Below the pieces are notes generated by a model, which worked only from the letters and a program-made list of their open reading frames with translations, had not been told where the DNA came from and did no database searches. Positions 13,146-25,299 of a DNA stretch of 64,000 nucleotides are shown one piece after another. Where the stretch lies: NCBI GenBank assembly GCA_026874595.1, contig CM049322.1, forward strand, positions 41,472,840-41,536,839, read 5' to 3'. This DNA is from Sipunculus nudus (taxonomy: Eukaryota > Annelida > Sipuncula > Golfingiida > Sipunculidae). Both the position numbers and the translations under genes were made by a program. Position 1 is the stretch's first letter, and each line of letters starts with the position of its first letter.

Positions 13146-13574
13146 GAAAGGCGGTATAATATCCGTTTACTCTTAATCATCATTGGAAGCATCATTATAA
13201 TGTATTACATCACGGGGCGGCCATGTACTTCAAAATATACCTTTGTCAGCGACATCTAGTACCAGTATGCAAAACTAAAATGTATTTTAACTGGGATCAG
13301 CTGTGAGATCGTCACCTAATTTACCATCACAATCTTGTAATTATATATACATCTGTCTAATAACTGACAATTTTGTCTGCGAATGTAAACTTTACCCCAT
13401 GGCAATATATAAATATTCACGAGGAAATGTTCCATGAATATTCATGAACCGGACTATTGCATGCAACACTTTACTGGTATAGCATATATTAATATCATGA
13501 ATAACCCCAACGTTGATGTTCTGACCTTAAGTCCCTCTCCATCAGGGGCCTGAAAAATGTAAATATTACGCGTG

Positions 13575-13888
13575 TGGGGGGGGGAGGGGGGAGAGGGGAG
13601 TTGCAGGTTAGGAAGAATACATATATTCATGTACACATACACCCCCATCCTCCATATATATAATATAATATATAATATAAATATAATATATATATATATA
13701 TATTTCTGTGTTACTTCTTTGAAATATATTACAGTTAATACGTTTAATATATTTAAATTGGGTTTAATGTTAATTCCTCATAGAAATAACCCACTGGAAC
13801 ACAACGTTATCCTTGTTTTTGCGAAAAACCAATTTTGATGATAACGTATATTGTAAGTCTCTGTGTGCGTGGGGGGGGGGGGGGGGGG
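13575..13888 (+). repeat. Two G-tract loci
   Basis: 13575-13600 holds runs of 9, 5-6 and 4 Gs separated by single A or AGA. 13871-13888 is an uninterrupted run of 18 Gs. Between them lies AT-rich DNA with an (AT)n at 13650-13702. Both G loci could form quadruplexes. Confidence 0.7.
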
Positions 13889-13889
13889 C

Positions 13890-15890
13890 ACAGAGGATTG
13901 GAGAAACATTGAATTGAGATCTTGGAAGATTCGATATATATATAAATTAGTCTTCTATTTGGTACCGTATATTTTTCTTGGTCCCTATGCATCATATGCT
14001 CTTTTATAACTGTAATTATATTTATTACCCGTCACTTTGTTATTGTTAGCTCTACAGGTTTCCATACTACTTTGGGTGCCATTAGATCTAATGTGCATAA
14101 TCTAATGTCATGAATCATGTAACTTTGTAATTTTATATTGATTGCACCATATGTATTCCTTACATTTAGTATAAGTCATACAAACACAAAACATTGAATG
14201 GACATGTCACTGCATAATTTGTGGATTCAAATCAAACCATACTGTATATGACTGTGTATGTATGCCTATACTATTTATATACCCATTTAAAAAATACATA
14301 AATGAGCTCAGCCCTCAAAGGAAGTGCTTTGATTAGCTGTTGACTGTGCCAAAATATCTTACATAAATTTTGTAGTAGCTGATTAATTCATAATTTGTAG
14401 AAGACATGATCTAAATAACAGTCCATGGCAGGACCCGTGGACAAGCTTAACTCACTCCTTGGGACAATGACAAACCAAACCTGCGGAAACCACAGGAGAA
14501 AAAAAAATGTTGAAAAATACAAACTATCCTAATTATGTATATTTCTATAAGCTGCAAATGTATGCACTATATGTAAATGCATTTAAATGTGTATAGCTAC
14601 AGATGTGTGTATAAGCACATGTTTTTACATGTATGTATATAAGTTTAGTTTTTTTTGTGTATATGTGTGTCAACATATTTTACCCCCCCGGTACCTATAA
14701 TGTATGTATTAACATTAATGTAGATCAGTGTATGATATCTTACTATGAAGATACTCTTATAATAACGACAGCAACAACAATAATAATATAGGTGATATTT
14801 AACAGTGTATGCTGGTGCTACATACAATCATCGTATTGTAAAGAGCTAATACAATTGTATTGTATTGTACTGGTAACCCTGTGTTCAGAACCAACGCGAT
14901 TAACCTCAAGAGGGACATCTGGCGGTGGTTGATTGAATTAAAAACTTATATGCAGCCGGCAGGACAGCCATTGAGGCGATGTTAAGGTCCATTTCATTGA
15001 TTGTAAGTACACATTTATAATGCACAACCTACGCTAAGAAAGGCAATATTCCATAATGCAGCAGTTACTGTGTATATGTTTTATTTCGGCATTGAAATTT
15101 GCATTGTCTTTAATTATGTTTCAACCAATAAGGCAAAAAAAAAAAAAAATTAAATAAAAAAAATAAAATTAAAGGCATGGTTCTCAGGCATCAATTCATT
15201 ATTATTTTGATTTTCAATAGAAACTTACCAACTTTGAGCTCAAGCCGCTCGGAATTGTGTTTCAAGAAGATTATTGATAAAATTTCCTTTGTTTTGTAGT
15301 GCTTTTACTTGTTTAGAAAAAAAATCTCTTGTTATTATGCTTTTCTCTAATCATATGACATTTTTTATCGAAACATACATAAAAATGGTAAAAAAAAAGA
15401 AAATAAATAAATAAAACACCCGCCCGCGTTGATTTATGAAAAAAAATTCCCGAGAACCAAACCTTATTTTTTTGGCCTAAAGAAATGTTATCTGGACGTT
15501 TTGCTTCTTCTTTTACTGCTCACAAAATATGAGCGTCAACTACCGCTTGTTTGATTCAGAGTAACAGACTGCTTTCTGCCTTGATACAAACTCACGGTTG
15601 CCGACAGATGGTGCTGGAGATAGCCCGCTCAAAAAATAATTGACAGTATCCGGAATTATGGAGAAATCAGGAAAAGTTACCCCCCTTGGGAGAATCTTTA
15701 CATCATCCCAGACAGTTCAATAAAAAAAAAAAACGTGCATATCCGAGACGTGACTACTGAGGAGCTCTGGGACAAAATCCAGTGCGACCACTGTGTTTTA
15801 TAATACAGAATATCATTACAGTACGTATCTATATTTATCGATGATACTATGCGTATTTAATTTGCATTTTCTACCGGCATAGTGCTGAGA
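13890..15890. other. AT-rich non-coding stretch
   Basis: No gene or recognisable repeat beyond A-runs near 15135-15170 and 15720-15735. Confidence 0.5.
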
Positions 15891-15899
15891 TAAAAAAAT

Positions 15900-16235
15900 C
15901 TTTCTTTGTATGTATATTGTTCATATTATTATATTATATATATCTTATTATAGCACGAAATTGTTCTAGATGTAATCGTTGCTCTTACCGCTGTTAGTAC
16001 CGTCCCTTTTATTAATTTTATGATATTATCATTCCTTATTAATGATTTTACAGTCTCATTATGTCTTTTATATTTCGCATTGTACATTGTACTTTTATGT
16101 ATTTTTATTATCATGTTCCATTGTTTATAATATCTTGTATATCTTGGAAGAGGGCCCTGCTTATAACAGAATTCTTATTCTGGTACAGGCCACCCTTCAC
16201 AATATTATAATAAATAAATAAATAAATAAATATAT
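15900..16235 (+). mobile_element. Possible 3' end of a LINE-type element
   Basis: A T-rich non-coding body is followed by gaagagggccctgcttataa and a terminal (AAAT)n tail (16206-16235). This layout is common at LINE 3' ends. No reverse transcriptase remains. Identity is inference only. Confidence 0.35.
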
Positions 16236-16350
16236 TTCTCTAATTTGAGTTCCCTTTTTCACAGTTTGCTTGTTAAGCAGGTGAAGGTTAGAAGAGACCA
16301 AAATGTGGCACCAACTATCATCTACCGCTATGTTTGTCATAGCTTAATAT

Positions 16351-16480
16351 GCGCTCTCAGGAAAAAGGGTTCTTGTGGTTTCTACTAAGAACCCCCATAG
16401 TTTTGTCCGGAACCATGGTTCCAGAAGAACCATTTTCGTAGTGAAAAAGCTCGATCTGGCAATGAGAGGTTCTTGCCCTG
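16351..16480. mobile_element. GGTTCT-rich MITE-like fragment
   Basis: Repeated GGTTCT/AGAACC palindromes follow a ctctcaggaaaaagggttct start. The same style of sequence is present in intron 8 of the pseudoprotease gene (39209-39425). Confidence 0.45.
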
Positions 16481-18208
16481 ATCTAAAGTTTACAGATGGA
16501 GCCCGTGTTGTCAGTGGCGTCAATTTATGAGTGGTGATTTGTAGTCGTGTGAGGGAAGTCAGACCTTTATTTTATTAACCTTTCATTATCTGTGTGCCAC
16601 ATTTCAAATATATTACAATTCAGTATAAGTTTTTTTTTTTTTAAGAAAAAAAAGTGATGTTTTCAGTTAAATTTAACTCTAAACTACGCAGGTTTCGAGT
16701 TATAATCAATTCATAGTAATCTTAGACATCCAACCATAGTCTAATTATTAAAATCAGTATATAAATATTATTATCTGAATATTGGGGAGGGGGTTGTAAA
16801 TACATGGACTCCGGAGCATGCGCACTTTATTTGAATTATTTGGTCAACGGTTCAATGGTTGGGTGTTTTGGTCTGTGAAGTTATAAGAAGTGGAAATAAT
16901 ATGAGGTAAGACCTATGTTTATATATATTTAGATGTAATATTAAGAAGCAAGAAACTCCCGAACCACACTCTTTTTAAACCATGATAATGACTGCCTTTT
17001 GAATTTAATATGAGCAATATAAATTGTATTAATATTGTATATTATGTTAATATTATTATAGAATAACCCCCCCTCTTATTTCAAAGACACAATGGAATAG
17101 TGAAGACTTATCGGTAACTAATATAGTTCTACTTATCGGTGTCAAATATCTAGTTTTTCATATATTTATCATTAATTCAGCAGTTGTTATTACGGGTCTT
17201 TACTTTTCCTTATTATTTGATTACAGATTGATCTGATGAGAGTGATCAGTTGGGTCAATGACACTAGCGGCATCTGCTGGCGATGGATGATATTAACTCT
17301 CTTTATTTGATCGGACAAAGAAAGCCTGCATTAGACCTTGCTAATTCAACTAAAATTCAACTAATGTGAGGTTCATGCAGGAGCAGGGCTCCAATTTTCA
17401 TTCGCAGTGTTAGTTGGATAGGGGAGGAGACTTCAACCCCCTACCCCAACCTTCAAAAAATACATAGGCTCTTATAATGAGGAATAACATATTTAAGCAC
17501 CCCCAGACCTGGGAGCCAGCCGTTGACCTGTTAATCGGCTGGCTGGAAGAAAAAATGGCTGGCTAGCCGGCTGAGCCGGCTCAGGTCTAAGAACAATGAT
17601 GATGGCTGAGTGGACAACGTTGTGGCTGGCCAGCCGGCTGAGCCGTTAAGATGAAGCAAATATCTAATGGACAAAATGTTCTCTAAATCTAATGCAATTA
17701 TATTTATATGTACAAGAATTTGAAACAATCTTAAGGAATATTTTGACAAGGTTATTACCCTTTGGATAAATTGATTTTATTCAATATCACGCTGGGCGTG
17801 TACAAGGACAGTGAGTGGTTACGGGAAGGATGGGGTTCCCCCTCTGTGTTTTCAGATCTGACAACATAGCGTGTTTTGGTGATGCTGAGCGCTTATTTGA
17901 TCAGATGAAATTTGTTATGATTTTCCTCATTTCTTTTGACAGACGTTGGCTACACATGCATTATTTGATCTGAACTGATATAACGTTACATTGCTAAAAG
18001 CATCTTGAAAAATCGAAGGCTTCAATTCAGCTATTGAGATATATAGATATCATTGTTTGCATCCTCTAAGAAACTGTTTTCGTTCGCTCAGTTCAACCGG
18101 ATAATCGTTTTTTTCGTGTGCCGACCTTAAAGTGTCATGGCTTGACGTAGTGTGTGCTTCTTTTTTTTAACTGTATCATATGAGGTTATGTGAAAGGGCA
18201 GGAAATTT

Positions 18209-18210
<2 letters not shown>
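16481..18210. other. Non-coding stretch
   Basis: Contains a small repeat of ggctggctagccggctgag at 17510-17645, read twice. No gene seen. Confidence 0.45.
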
Positions 18211-18247
<37 letters not shown>

Positions 18248-18257
18248 TATATATAAC

Positions 18258-18314
<57 letters not shown>
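18211..18314. repeat. (AT)n microsatellite
   Basis: About 100 bp of alternating AT with a few interruptions. Confidence 0.95.
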
Positions 18315-18317
<3 letters not shown>

Positions 18318-19785
18318 TACAGAAAGTCATGCTTCACCCGCGAGTGTCTCTAACATTTGGTAATAATCTGTCACTTGAGGAGGGTACAAAATCGAACTCC
18401 TGCCCAAGAGTTTTTATAATAATTATGAAAATTTGATTACTTAAAACATATTGTGAATTCTTCTTGATGTAATGTGAACAGACCAACTCACTGCCACAAC
18501 CACGAAATCTCTAATTCCTTTTGGCCTAGCCTATGATCAACATGTTTTTTTCCTGCGCTGAACTTTCCAGGTCGCAATCCTGTACGTTTATGTCACGTGT
18601 CTTAATTGAAATATGAATTTTGTCATGCATTTTCGCAGGTGTCAGCCTCAATCACCCCCGTGACCTCTGTGACCCTTTAAATGTTCATGCAGCGATATGT
18701 TTGTCAGTGGTTGAAGCAGCCGGTTTCTGCAGCTGTTTGACACTGATTTGGTCTCGCGTTTTAAATTCAAATTGCTAACCAATCAGACTCGCTTAAAAGT
18801 TTAGGTTCTACTCAAGGATTTTATGACATTTATCCATATGTGTTTATGCGAATGACATTTGTAGCATGATTATAATATGAGGTAGTTATAAGCGGTCGCT
18901 GGCTGCAGACATCGTTTCATGGTTATACCTACACTGTCTTATATTGGCTGGAAACAATAATAACAAAATGCATGCATATTTTTTCCATACATATAACAGC
19001 TTATCCCTATGGTTTTAGTTCATTTAATCCTAAATTTTAACCGAGCTGTATATAATATTTTTTTAAATATTGCACATCGACCTCAGTAACTTTAAATGTT
19101 CAAGCATCAGTATCTGACTGAATAAACTTGGGAATGAACTGGATTCCTGCATTTTTTCTCTTTATTTTGAGCAACCAGGGTTAGAGAAACGCCCTTGATC
19201 AAACGGGGAATATGCCAGTTATCCGGTCTGAAAAAAGAGGCTTGCGGGAACCTTGTTAACTGTCTAACATAATGACATACAACTTCCATAAAATTAATCA
19301 TGCATTACCATTGCGAAGCCATGCAGCTCGGTGATATCTGCATGAGACGGGTTCGTGTTAACACAATACTGTAGTAACTATTTACAAGCTGATGTTTGCA
19401 AGCGATTTAAGGCGATTTTGAAGCAGTTTCAGAATAAAATAACAGGGAATAGTATCGCGCAGAAACCAACGAGAATTAAAATTTAAGTCTATATAAGGTG
19501 CATGTTTTTTTTATCTCCGGGTTTTAATGGCCGAGGACCAAAATGTCGTGTTACTGGGGGAATCCCGTCATAAATTTCAGTCATTTTGTTATTGTAAACA
19601 TTTCTTAAACACTGGAGTTTATATTTGAGCGACACTAAACATCGCGACACTTACACATTTTTTTAAATAATAACATTTTACTTATTGCAGTATTTAAGTT
19701 ACCCCAAAGGTACTTTTAATATTTTATAAATGAGTATTGGACAAACTTTGTATGTTAAATTGATAGAACTTCAACAAAGGAGCTT
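18315..19785. other. Non-coding stretch
   Basis: No gene seen. A CCAATCAG box occurs near 18779. Confidence 0.45.
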
Positions 19786-19890
19786 ATTGATTGGCTGACT
19801 GGCCACGGGTAGTGAAATGCCCTTCTGAGCCAGGGCTTTCAGGCGGCATACGGGGTTTACATCTATGACGTCAACTGGTTATATATGCTC
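19786..19890 (+). promoter_or_regulatory. Promoter-like cluster: inverted CCAAT, perfect CRE, TATA-like
   Basis: TTGATTGGCTG (19787-19797) is an inverted CCAAT box. TGACGTCA (19866-19873) is a perfect cAMP-response element. TTATATAT follows at 19879-19886. The order and spacing resemble an inducible core promoter reading to the right, with a start expected near 19910. No coding exon was recognised downstream, so the gene, if any, would begin with a non-coding exon. Confidence 0.35.
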
Positions 19891-20241
19891 AACTGGAAAC
19901 CGACAAACTCGCATCAAGCCTCTTGTATCAACAGTTTAAACTGAAATATACATACTTGAATTACACTCGTCCAACATTTGGGTCGCGGCGTGTGACTATA
20001 ACGTACAGAGTCCAGTGCTTCAAAATATAGCGCGAGGGCTGGTTGTCAAACCGCTAAAACACACTATTAATCACTGGGTATAACTTAAAGCTGCTACATA
20101 CACTTTAAATTTACTGTAACAACCCAAGGAAACGATTTTTCACATTGAGGTTTGAAAATGATTTAATAGCAATAACTAAATGCCATGACTAAATAACTAG
20201 AAGCCACACTGAAATTACCTGCCACAAGCTGGCGTCCGCCG

Positions 20242-20363
20242 AAGACCCTATAATTTATTGTAATAATTACAGTGAAAACTTGTCTAACGGACACCTCACT
20301 TAGGCGGACAACTGGCTATAACGGACAGGATAGTTAAGACCCTATAATTTATTGTAATAATTA
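20242..20363 (+). mobile_element. Tigger/pogo-like terminus between 28-bp direct repeats
   Basis: The 66 bp starting CAGTGAAAACTTGTCTAACG and containing repeated CGGACA motifs resemble the end of a Tigger/pogo-type element. It sits directly between two identical 28-bp direct repeats (20242-20269 and 20336-20363), each starting aagaccctataa. Confidence 0.55.
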
Positions 20364-20822
20364 GCATTAAACAGGTTCATTCTAATAGGTAGGAAACGTT
20401 CTTGTTTATGCAGAGGGTTTGGCATGTAAAAGTACAGAGTAAAATAACGTTATGGACATCGAATGGAAACATTTTTATCTTGAAAAAAAAAAATACTTAA
20501 CAGTTTTGTACTTAAGTAGATGGTACCATCCACGATTGAAATGACTCTAATGAATATATTATATGCATATACTGACCCCATGAATCATGTAAATATGTTG
20601 AAGTTTTGATTTTAAGCTTCATTATAAACATACAGGAGATTCCCAACCGCTATTTTTTGTCCTTCACTGACAAATGCATAAATGACACTTTTTGCCATCA
20701 ATTTAGAGTTTACGTAAGAAACGGAATAACTTCGGTTCCAGCAACGCGTATTACACAAGGTTAAATTTTTAATCCCCTGATGTTTGAATTGGTTGCCTGA
20801 ACTGTTATGCTGAAGGGTAGAT

Positions 20823-20824
<2 letters not shown>

Positions 20825-20876
<52 letters not shown>
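20825..20876. repeat. (AG)n microsatellite
   Basis: About 25 uninterrupted AG units. Confidence 0.95.
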
Positions 20877-20879
<3 letters not shown>

Positions 20880-20881
<2 letters not shown>

Positions 20882-21545
20882 TAGAAAGATAGGTAGACTC
20901 AATTTTCATAAAACTGTAATCAGCATATAAGATATGGGCATAGACAAATATTTAAAAAAATATACACACAAATAAAATGAAATCTATTTAAAATCAGTTC
21001 TAATATATAGCTATTATTTAACGCTTTTAATTCTGGAAAAATCAAGATATAATATTTTTTTATTCCGCTTAAAACGTTCATAATTATCCACACGTCTCAG
21101 ATGGACTGGTAATTTGTTCCATTTAACAGAGACTGCAAATCGTCATGATCTTCTACCAACAGTTTTTGGTTTTGGTTCATTGCACTCTCAGTGTAAGTAT
21201 GTTGTTTGAGTGCATATTATATCGTATATGTTTGCAAAGCACATGCGTCTTACTGATATAAATAGGAGCTAAACCATGGAAAGCTTTAATGGAAAGAGAT
21301 ACAATTTTGTATTCACATTTGTTGACTGGCAAACAGGTAAGCATCTTAAACAAAGGGAAATATGACATGTTGCGCAAGAAGCGAGCTGCAGTGTTTTGGA
21401 CCTTTCATATTTCTTTTATTTACAAAAAGGTTAATTAATGTACAGGGCCTTACAATAACCATTTTTTTCTGTACCACATCCGCATTAATCATTGTTTTCC
21501 CTCTGTCATCTGTTATATAATTCCTAATCTGGTAATAGTGAAATG
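20880..21545. other. Non-coding stretch
   Basis: No supportable gene; open frames are short and lack recognisable motifs. Confidence 0.4.
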
Positions 21546-21840
21546 CAGTGATGTAGTCGAGTCCACGCCATTCGAATCCGAGTGCAAATCCAATCTGGGC
21601 CACTCGAGTCCATGTCCAAGTCCTTGAGTTTAGAGTCCAAGTCTACCTTCTATGAGTCCGAGTTATTTGGAAATGACATGTCCATGTCCAATACAAATAT
21701 CCTGAAAAGGCAATTTAAATATCTAGGTATGGATATGGAAATAAACTTATCACCCCCATATTTAATTTTGGTTGCTCTCGAGTCCCTTTCACTAAATGAT
21801 CGGGTTTTGTCGTTCATTTTAAATTTGTTTCATAACATCC
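21546..21840 (+). mobile_element. GAGTC-rich hAT-like fragment
   Basis: Begins CAGTGATGTAGTCGAGTCC, an hAT-style terminus matching the family in the 3.79-kb duplication, and carries several CGAGTCC and AAGTCC motifs. The right limit is uncertain. Confidence 0.45.
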
Positions 21841-21929
21841 AGTGATGTGCATCCCTAACACAGTTTTCTATAAACAGTTACTTTTACTACAATGAGTTCT
21901 AATGGTCCTCATTGCACTTACAACGTTTC

Positions 21930-22130
21930 CCTACTGTAAGACAACTTGTGGCCTTGACGTACCACGTGACCAGGAATACCATTTCGCGCCACGGGTGACC
22001 AGACCACTGAGGTTGTCCTCAACATGTGATCCCCGGGCTTGTCACCGTTCATACCTGTCCGTACAATTTACATGTATAATGACAATATCATACAGGAAAT
22101 GTAGTTCATGTGAAAATGTTTAACAAGTTA
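21930..22130 (-). repeat. Diverged repeat pair, member 1
   Basis: On the minus strand this segment shares an ordered set of matches (cacatgt, tggt, cgtgg, gcgaaa, ggtattc) with 23520-23715. Both read partly open, but no conserved frame is convincing. Confidence 0.35.
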
Positions 22131-22556
22131 CAAAAATAATATTTGGTAATTGTCCTATCAATTAATCAATGAACAGTTCGACAGTTGAAAACAAAATAAA
22201 ACTTTTCTTAAAATTGACAATGTCAGTCATAATAAATGCTATGGTCACGTGGTCACAGACCTGTTGTTCCTTTAGCATGCTCACCTTTAGAGAATTTTGA
22301 AACAAAACTTGGCTAAATTTGTCATTCAGTCCGAAAGTATGTACATAAATTTGATATTTTTCACAAAAAAAAAAAAGAAATCCAACTGAACTAGTTCTAT
22401 CTCCCTCCATCATTATATAATGGCAAAAGTCGATTATTAGCATTGCACATACTTAATATCATTTTTAGAAATAACTTTTACTCTAATTGTATACGTTATG
22501 GAAGGCTTCCGACCATTGAGAGCTGTATATTTGTACGCGAATTATACTGCAGTTTC

Positions 22557-22670
22557 CAGTGCCGGGACATAATCTGTCCACACCATGCGAGTCCGGGTCA
22601 CATGACTCGGAGTCCAATCCTAGGTCCAAGTCATTTGGGACCCAAGTTGAAATCTTAGTCCGAGTGCAAT
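22557..22670 (+). mobile_element. Short GAGTC-rich hAT-like fragment
   Basis: Contains CAGTGCCGGG, then ccacaccatgcgagtc and cacatgactcggagtcc, in the same order as the element start at 5490. Probably a truncated copy. Confidence 0.4.
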
Positions 22671-22916
22671 ATAAATATATAAAATAAAAAAAATTAAAAT
22701 AGGATGTTTAGGATATCCTGTGGATTTTTAAACTGGTTTAATCATGCCCTTTACTTTAATGTTTAATTACCCAGCACGCAATGCATAGCTATAGCTATAT
22801 ATTGAATTAGTGAGACTTTATTTATCAAAAACTCAGCAATCTGCATGGAGACTTAGGGAATTCTTGTACATCTAGATGTAAATCACGTAGCTCCTGTTTT
22901 TTATCTGATGAGCTTC

Positions 22917-23210
22917 TTATGTAAAAACCACGTAGCCGTGTATATGAATGTCCAAAATTGTTGTTTCTAGATTTTTAAACTTGAGGAGTTTTGGATCCTT
23001 AGCATAGAGGATTCCATTAGTAATATATTGAAGAACCAACATCTGAGGTTCTCGATAAAAGTCGTGAAGCCTTTCGGCCACCGCTGGCTTCACCCCCACA
23101 TGATGGCGATCCCACAGAGAATGGGTACAAAATACGGCAATGAAAAAGAAATGTGAAAATAAATAGGGCATTGAAAGAAAAAAGATACAAATGAGACACA
23201 ATAGTGGCAC
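22917..23210 (-). CDS. Unrecognised minus-strand open frame, possible single exon
   Basis: A 97-codon frame starts with a hydrophobic leader (MPLLCLICIFFLSMPYLF) and continues with a more protein-like stretch including WDRHHVGVKPAVAERL and MLVLQYITNGILYAKDP. Composition in the second half is less AT-driven than most frames here. I recognise no family, no clear acceptor precedes the compositional change, and it could be chance or a retroelement scrap. Confidence 0.2.
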   Translation of the reverse strand: MPLLCLICIFFLSMPYLFSHFFFIAVFCTHSLWDRHHVGVKPAVAERLHDFYREPQMLVLQYITNGILYAKDPKLLKFKNLETTILDIHIHGYVVFT

Positions 23211-23519
23211 AACCGAGAATAAAGATTACACTTTACCAAGTACATTGTAAATTTTTAAACTATCAATAGTTGTGTAATTAGTGCTAGACTGGAAGGATGA
23301 TTCTTTCTGAATCCAGACAAACAATCGTGATTTTCAATGAAATATACTTTAAGTTTCTTCGTCACCTTTTAAAATAAGACTATTCTTTGGTATGTTAGGG
23401 TGTACAGTTATATGGATATGTAATTAGAGATAGGAATACAATTAACTCTTAGTGCATAGGAGCTATTTTTAAAACCGTGAATTCCGTAGGTCCTCTTTGC
23501 GCATGAACACATTCATTCA

Positions 23520-23715
23520 ATGTGCGACAACCTTTTGGCCCTGGCCTCCTGCAGTATTCACCATGCATCCAGAATACCGTTTCGAACCACGTTTGACTGC
23601 ACCATTAAAGCTCTCCTTCACATGTGAATCCCGGTTCGTCAGTCTTCAGGCCTGGCTGCATCATATATAATATCTATATAGTACAGCAAATGTTCATCGT
23701 GTGAACGCTTTTAAT
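23520..23715 (-). repeat. Diverged repeat pair, member 2
   Basis: Counterpart of 21930-22130 on the same strand, about 1.6 kb away. Similarity is visible but weak. Confidence 0.35.
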
Positions 23716-23759
23716 ATCTGTTAAAAAACAATAACATTTGGAAATAAACATTATTTAAT

Positions 23760-24072
23760 CAGTTTATCATTCAACTTGAGTAAATAGATGAAAAGTAAAG
23801 GAAACGCTTCTTTAAGTGGGAAAGGTCAGTTTTGCCATATGCTGAGCTTCCCTTCTCAGTAACAAAACGTTCCCCAGCTTGCTTTCCTCTAGATAATTCT
23901 AGAAACAAAATTTACATTCATTCAAATAATATGTACTTATTCTTTATGCCTTCTACACAAATAAACTGGATTGTTTCCGACTAAACTAAATACATCATAT
24001 AAAAGAAACAAGAATATTTTTAGAATTGCCTGTACATAATAACAATATTAATCTCTTCAATGACTGCACATG

Positions 24073-24138
<66 letters not shown>

Positions 24139-25070
24139 CGTTAAGTCCTGTTCTCACGTTTAAACAAGTCTTTGTTTATACTATGTGACAATATTTTTTC
24201 TTACCTGACTCGAGACTTACCTACATTATCATATGTCTCTCAATAAACTCAAATGAGTAGTCATTTCTTTCTTTAAACATCTCGGGTACCTAAATGTCTT
24301 CGATCATGAGCATAAATATGTGCCAACATTACAACACAGCAACTTAGTATAGTATGTGTACTATCAAAAAACGCATTCATTTCACCAAATACATTTGTTT
24401 ATAGAATCGCATTGTACGCTCTAAAATGCATAAATGTATAATATATCCTAAACGTTAAGTTCCGTAACAAAACGTAAACTGAGTCTATCATAATAAGAAC
24501 ACGCACGAGCACTTAACTTATGAATTCATTCCACAATAAGCGTAGTTTGTTGAGCCTTCGACCCTTCATTCAAGAATAGCATATTGTGAAATGGTAAATC
24601 GGTCCAAATAATCAAGTTCTTCAGATATTTGAGACACACGTTTATAATATATACGTTAATATTCCTTTACGTTTTCACACTTTAATTAACACAGGGATTC
24701 TACATATGTGTTTATTAAAGATCAAAGCTTTATTGAAATAACTCATACTACTCATCTCATACAAATGACAATCATGTGAGAGGCATGATGTCCATATGTA
24801 TTCTTGGAATAATGATAAAACCTACGTTTCCATCTTTAAGAAATCAAGAAAAGGACAGAACTAGAAGAAATGTTAAAAAAAATATTTATAAATTAAATAA
24901 AAGCGATGAGAGAACAGAGTGGACATACTCCGAAGTGTTGGACATTTATTTATAAACAGGTGACGGGGCTGCCAAACTGATGAGGCGGGAACTTCTGTGC
25001 ATTCACTTATTTTTTTTTGCCCATACTCCCAGGTTTATTTATGCATAAGTGACGGTTTATTTGTGAATAT
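23760..25070. other. AT-rich non-coding stretch with (AT)n
   Basis: Contains an (AT)n microsatellite at 24074-24135. No gene seen. Confidence 0.5.
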
Positions 25071-25299
25071 TCCTTGATGGCACTTCAGAATAAAGAGGAG
25101 CTGCTGGATGCACCTCAAACTCTAATAGATTCTTCCTTGGCCCATTCCAGAAATGCCCTGAAAAATTTCATGGTTCATGGGTTCGCGAGTTATTTTGTGA
25201 ACAATATCGTTGAAATATTAACTATGGTATGGACAAAGAGTAAAAGGGATAAAGGTTTTTAAGTAGCAAACAGTGTGAAACACAACAAGTATCTGTATT

